Positions 30,785 through 32,779 of a stretch of DNA of 32,779 nt are shown here, in pieces; positions within the stretch are counted from its first letter, which is position 1; every line of letters starts with the position of its first letter. The position numbers were made by a program, and so were the translations under genes. The notes under the pieces were generated by a model that ran no database searches, was not told the DNA's origin, and saw only the letters and a list, made by a program, of their open reading frames with translations. This DNA is from an uncultured Mollicutes bacterium (GTDB lineage: Bacteria > Bacillota_I > Bacilli_A > Acholeplasmatales > Anaeroplasmataceae): contig UQGR01000021.1 of NCBI GenBank assembly GCA_900540705.1, forward strand, positions 1-32,779, in the 5' to 3' direction.

Positions 30785-31855
30785 TTACTGTTTATTTTTT
30801 TCAATAATATCTTTCATTTGTTCAAAACTAGCTTCCATTTCTTTAGCTAACTGAAATTGTGTACGACAACGAACCAGATTATGATCATCATATTTTGTAG
30901 CAAAGTAGGTATCTCCTGCAAGATAGTCAGTTAAGAAACGCATTCCACACTCTGTGGTTAAAAGATACGCACCATAGGGAAGTAAACCAAGCTCCTTTTC
31001 TGTAATGCTATCCTTTACAGCGGTATAATACCCACTAAAATATGTTTCGAATAGGGAAATGTCAAAATGAACCTTATTCAAATCCTTCTCATCCTCAGCT
31101 GCAGTGGAGGCTCCAAATCTTATGGAATCTCCAAAGTCATAAATCATTGACCCTGGCATAATGGTATCGAGGTCTATAACAGCTCTTGCTTCTTTAGTTT
31201 CAGCATCCATCAAAATGTTGTTTAGCTTAGTATCATTGTGTGTAACTCTAAGCGGAATACTTCCATCCTTAAGTCCATCTACCACCTTATGCAAGGTATC
31301 TTTGTGACTTAAAATAAATTCAATCTCCTTCTGACAGGTTTTAGCCCTTCCTAGCTTGTCCTGCTTTAAGGCTTCCTCAAAATCTCTAAAACGCTTTGGC
31401 GTATCATGGAAATGAGGTATGGTTTCAGTAAGTAAGGAAGCGTCAAACTCTGCTAAATAATTCTGAAACTGACCAAAGGCTTTTCCAGAATTAAAAAATA
31501 TTTTTTTATCTGGGACCGTTTGATAGGTGACGGTTGACTCAATAAAGTCATATACACGATAGCATTCTTCTATACTCAATTTTAGAAAAGGTGCACCTGC
31601 CTTAGTAGGAACCACCCTTAAGGTTTCTACTCCTCTTGACCTCAAATGCTCTGTCACATAACAAATATTTTTCATCAAGCTATCTGGATCAGAAAAAACC
31701 TTAGTGTTCATTTTTTGCAAAATATATCTTTTTTCTGAAGTTGTTACAAGCAGTGTTTTATTAATATGCCCTTCTCCATAAGGTCGAATATCTACAATGT
31801 CTCCAGCTAGCAAGAATTGCTCCGCTGCATTTTTATATTCCTGGATATAGTCCAT
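30785..31855 (-). CDS. nahK: N-acetylhexosamine 1-kinase-like (NahK/APH fold)
   Basis: Cytoplasmic small-molecule kinase of the aminoglycoside phosphotransferase fold, 356 residues. It matches the NahK group (EC 2.7.1.162 in Bifidobacterium), which phosphorylates GlcNAc or GalNAc at C1. Motifs: GEGHINKTLLV near residue 27, the catalytic loop THNDTKLNNILMD (around 205) with Asp, and the metal-binding VIDLDTIMPGSMIYDFGD. It follows a nucleotidyltransferase with which it overlaps by 23 bases, so kinase and sugar-activating enzyme are translated together. Two starts are possible: ATG at 31855 (GGAGG 11 bases upstream) and TTG at 31861 (spacing 5); I prefer the ATG. Choice of HexNAc epimer cannot be read from sequence. 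Confidence 0.85.
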   Translation of the reverse strand: MDYIQEYKNAAEQFLLAGDIVDIRPYGEGHINKTLLVTTSEKRYILQKMNTKVFSDPDSLMKNICYVTEHLRSRGVETLRVVPTKAGAPFLKLSIEECYRVYDFIESTVTYQTVPDKKIFFNSGKAFGQFQNYLAEFDASLLTETIPHFHDTPKRFRDFEEALKQDKLGRAKTCQKEIEFILSHKDTLHKVVDGLKDGSIPLRVTHNDTKLNNILMDAETKEARAVIDLDTIMPGSMIYDFGDSIRFGASTAAEDEKDLNKVHFDISLFETYFSGYYTAVKDSITEKELGLLPYGAYLLTTECGMRFLTDYLAGDTYFATKYDDHNLVRCRTQFQLAKEMEASFEQMKDIIEKNKQ

Positions 31856-32687
31856 CTGCAATATATCCTCCTATAGCTTCCTTTATTTCTCCCAAATCCT
31901 CACGATAAGTAATTCCATACCATTTGTCCGTATTCTTGAAAACCTGAACTGTTCCCATTCCATCATCGATAACCTTAGAAATTACGGATGGAATAAAAAA
32001 TTCATCCTTTTGCAAATTTGCCGTTTTCAGAAATTTTTGATATTCACGCTCAATATGACCAAAAATATCTGGAGTAAGTCCCCACAAGTTCATAGATACT
32101 GGTGTGTCCTTAGCAAGTGCCTTCCAAGCACCAGAAGCTTCATATTCACAATTTGAATTGATTTTTGTAAACTCAGTAACCTTTTTTAACATGCCATTTT
32201 CAATCTCACACACACCACGAGATACAGTTCCATTTTGACTTACCGTCTTCTCTAAAGAATATGCCGTCATTGCATATTGACCAGGCTTCGCAATTGATAA
32301 ATGCTTTCCTATCTCAAAAAATGCATTTTGCCCATAATAATCATCTGCATTAATTAAAGCAAATGGTTCCTTTACTAGATTTCGGCAACAATAAACGGCA
32401 TGCCCTGTACCGAAAGGCTTTGTCCTACCCTCTGGCAAATCCTTCATATCCTGATAAACATATTCCACAGGAAGAAGTTTAGAGATACGATTTCCTACCA
32501 ATTCCTTAAAATCACTTTCCATATCCTCGCGAATGATAAAAATAACCTTGCCGAATCCAGCCTTTTTAGCATCGTAAACGGAAAAATCTAGGATACCTCT
32601 ACCATCCTCAGTTATCGGTTCTGCCTGTTTTAATCCCCCAAAGCGACTGCCCATTCCTGCAGCCATTACCACAAGTGTTGGTTTCAT
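31833..32687 (-). CDS. Sugar-1-phosphate nucleotidyltransferase
   Basis: A 284-residue cytoplasmic NTP-transferase of the eIF-2B-gamma-like class. The nucleotide-binding signature AAGMGSRFGGLKQ is at residues 9-21, with PFGTGHAVYCC and the metal-binding ALINADDYYG in the middle, and ASGAWKALA and PVSMNLWGLTP further on. Coupled to NahK it would convert HexNAc-1-phosphate and UTP to UDP-HexNAc; a GlmU-like acetyltransferase domain is absent. Glucose-1-phosphate or another sugar phosphate is possible. Ribosome site AAAGGAG is 11 bases from the ATG, and an extended -10 promoter lies upstream, so it opens the two-gene operon. Confidence 0.88.
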   Translation of the reverse strand: MKPTLVVMAAGMGSRFGGLKQAEPITEDGRGILDFSVYDAKKAGFGKVIFIIREDMESDFKELVGNRISKLLPVEYVYQDMKDLPEGRTKPFGTGHAVYCCRNLVKEPFALINADDYYGQNAFFEIGKHLSIAKPGQYAMTAYSLEKTVSQNGTVSRGVCEIENGMLKKVTEFTKINSNCEYEASGAWKALAKDTPVSMNLWGLTPDIFGHIEREYQKFLKTANLQKDEFFIPSVISKVIDDGMGTVQVFKNTDKWYGITYREDLGEIKEAIGGYIADGLYPGI

Positions 32688-32731
32688 ATTTTAACTAGCT
32701 CCTTTCAATTTATAGCCTCATGCTAAATATT

Positions 32732-32760
32732 ATTATAGCAAATAAAATTTAATTTTGAAT
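32732..32760 (-). promoter_or_regulatory. Extended -10 promoter of the nucleotidyltransferase-nahK operon
   Basis: The minus strand shows TTTGC directly before TATAAT (32732-32737), an extended -10 element. The -35 region is weak (TTCAAA with a 16-base spacer). The leader is about 35 bases. Confidence 0.6.
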
Positions 32761-32779
32761 ATGATTTTATTTTTACAAC

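Noticed and set aside
205..32687. Mycoplasma-type code with TGA read as tryptophan
   Set aside because: Genes end naturally at TGA (the SpoIIR-like and PL8 genes), and conserved tryptophans such as the NWW motifs are TGG.

Overview
The window comes from a low-GC Gram-positive bacterium of the Firmicutes (Bacilli/Erysipelotrichia-like; a walled relative of the Acholeplasma branch is possible). Reasons: AT-rich DNA, purine-rich GGAGG-type ribosome sites, sigma-A promoters, a SpoIIR-like sporulation protein, diaminopimelate dehydrogenase, and giant surface proteins with InlB-type (Listeria-Bacteroides) repeats and a C-terminal membrane anchor ending in lysines. The standard genetic code applies: Trp is TGG and TGA is a stop (for example the SpoIIR-like and PL8 genes). 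All 25 genes I accept lie on the minus strand, so transcription runs from high to low coordinates. No tRNA, insertion sequence, phage gene or CRISPR array was seen, and there is no gene-free stretch over 300 bases.

Layout in transcription order. (1) 32687-30785: a nucleotidyltransferase and a NahK-like N-acetylhexosamine 1-kinase, ended by a strong terminator. (2) 30685-11505: a roughly 19 kb operon that looks like a glycosaminoglycan (hyaluronan/chondroitin/heparin-type) utilisation locus. Its order is a leaderless discoidin-like protein, GH88 unsaturated glucuronyl hydrolase, two ABC permeases, a 1249-residue surface protein, a 1549-residue heparinase II/III-like surface lyase, a solute-binding lipoprotein, a PL8-type lyase without signal peptide, and a 1027-residue beta-helix surface protein. 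(3) 11496-5798: RpiR regulator, LacX-like epimerase, NagB, NagA, ROK kinase and an MsmX/UgpC-type sugar ABC ATPase, ended by a strong terminator. (4) 5657-2803: Nudix hydrolase, PrmC, TsaC/Sua5, SpoIIR-like and GNAT, resembling the prmC-spoIIR-ywlB-ywlC neighbourhood of Bacillus subtilis. (5) 2797-1553: a single GH105-type gene with its own promoter and terminator. (6) 1542-170: a MazG-like protein and diaminopimelate dehydrogenase. (7) A strong promoter at 88-116 reads out of the left edge; its leader resembles an rRNA-operon leader.

Proposed working model (inference): the membrane-anchored heparinase-like lyase and the beta-helix protein open uronic-acid-rich host glycans at the surface. 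The lipoprotein, two permeases and the ATPase of the neighbouring operon import oligosaccharides. The cytoplasmic PL8 lyase and GH88 break them into N-acetylhexosamine and unsaturated uronate. ROK kinase, NagA and NagB take GlcNAc to fructose-6-phosphate, while NahK and the nucleotidyltransferase offer a second route through HexNAc-1-phosphate to an NDP-sugar. Genes for the uronate branch (KduI/KduD/KdgK/KdgA type) are not in the window. The least explained elements are the leaderless discoidin-like protein that opens the operon, the leaderless PL8 lyase, the 41-base gene overlap at 18242-18282, and the hairpin that hides the ribosome site of the SpoIIR-like gene.
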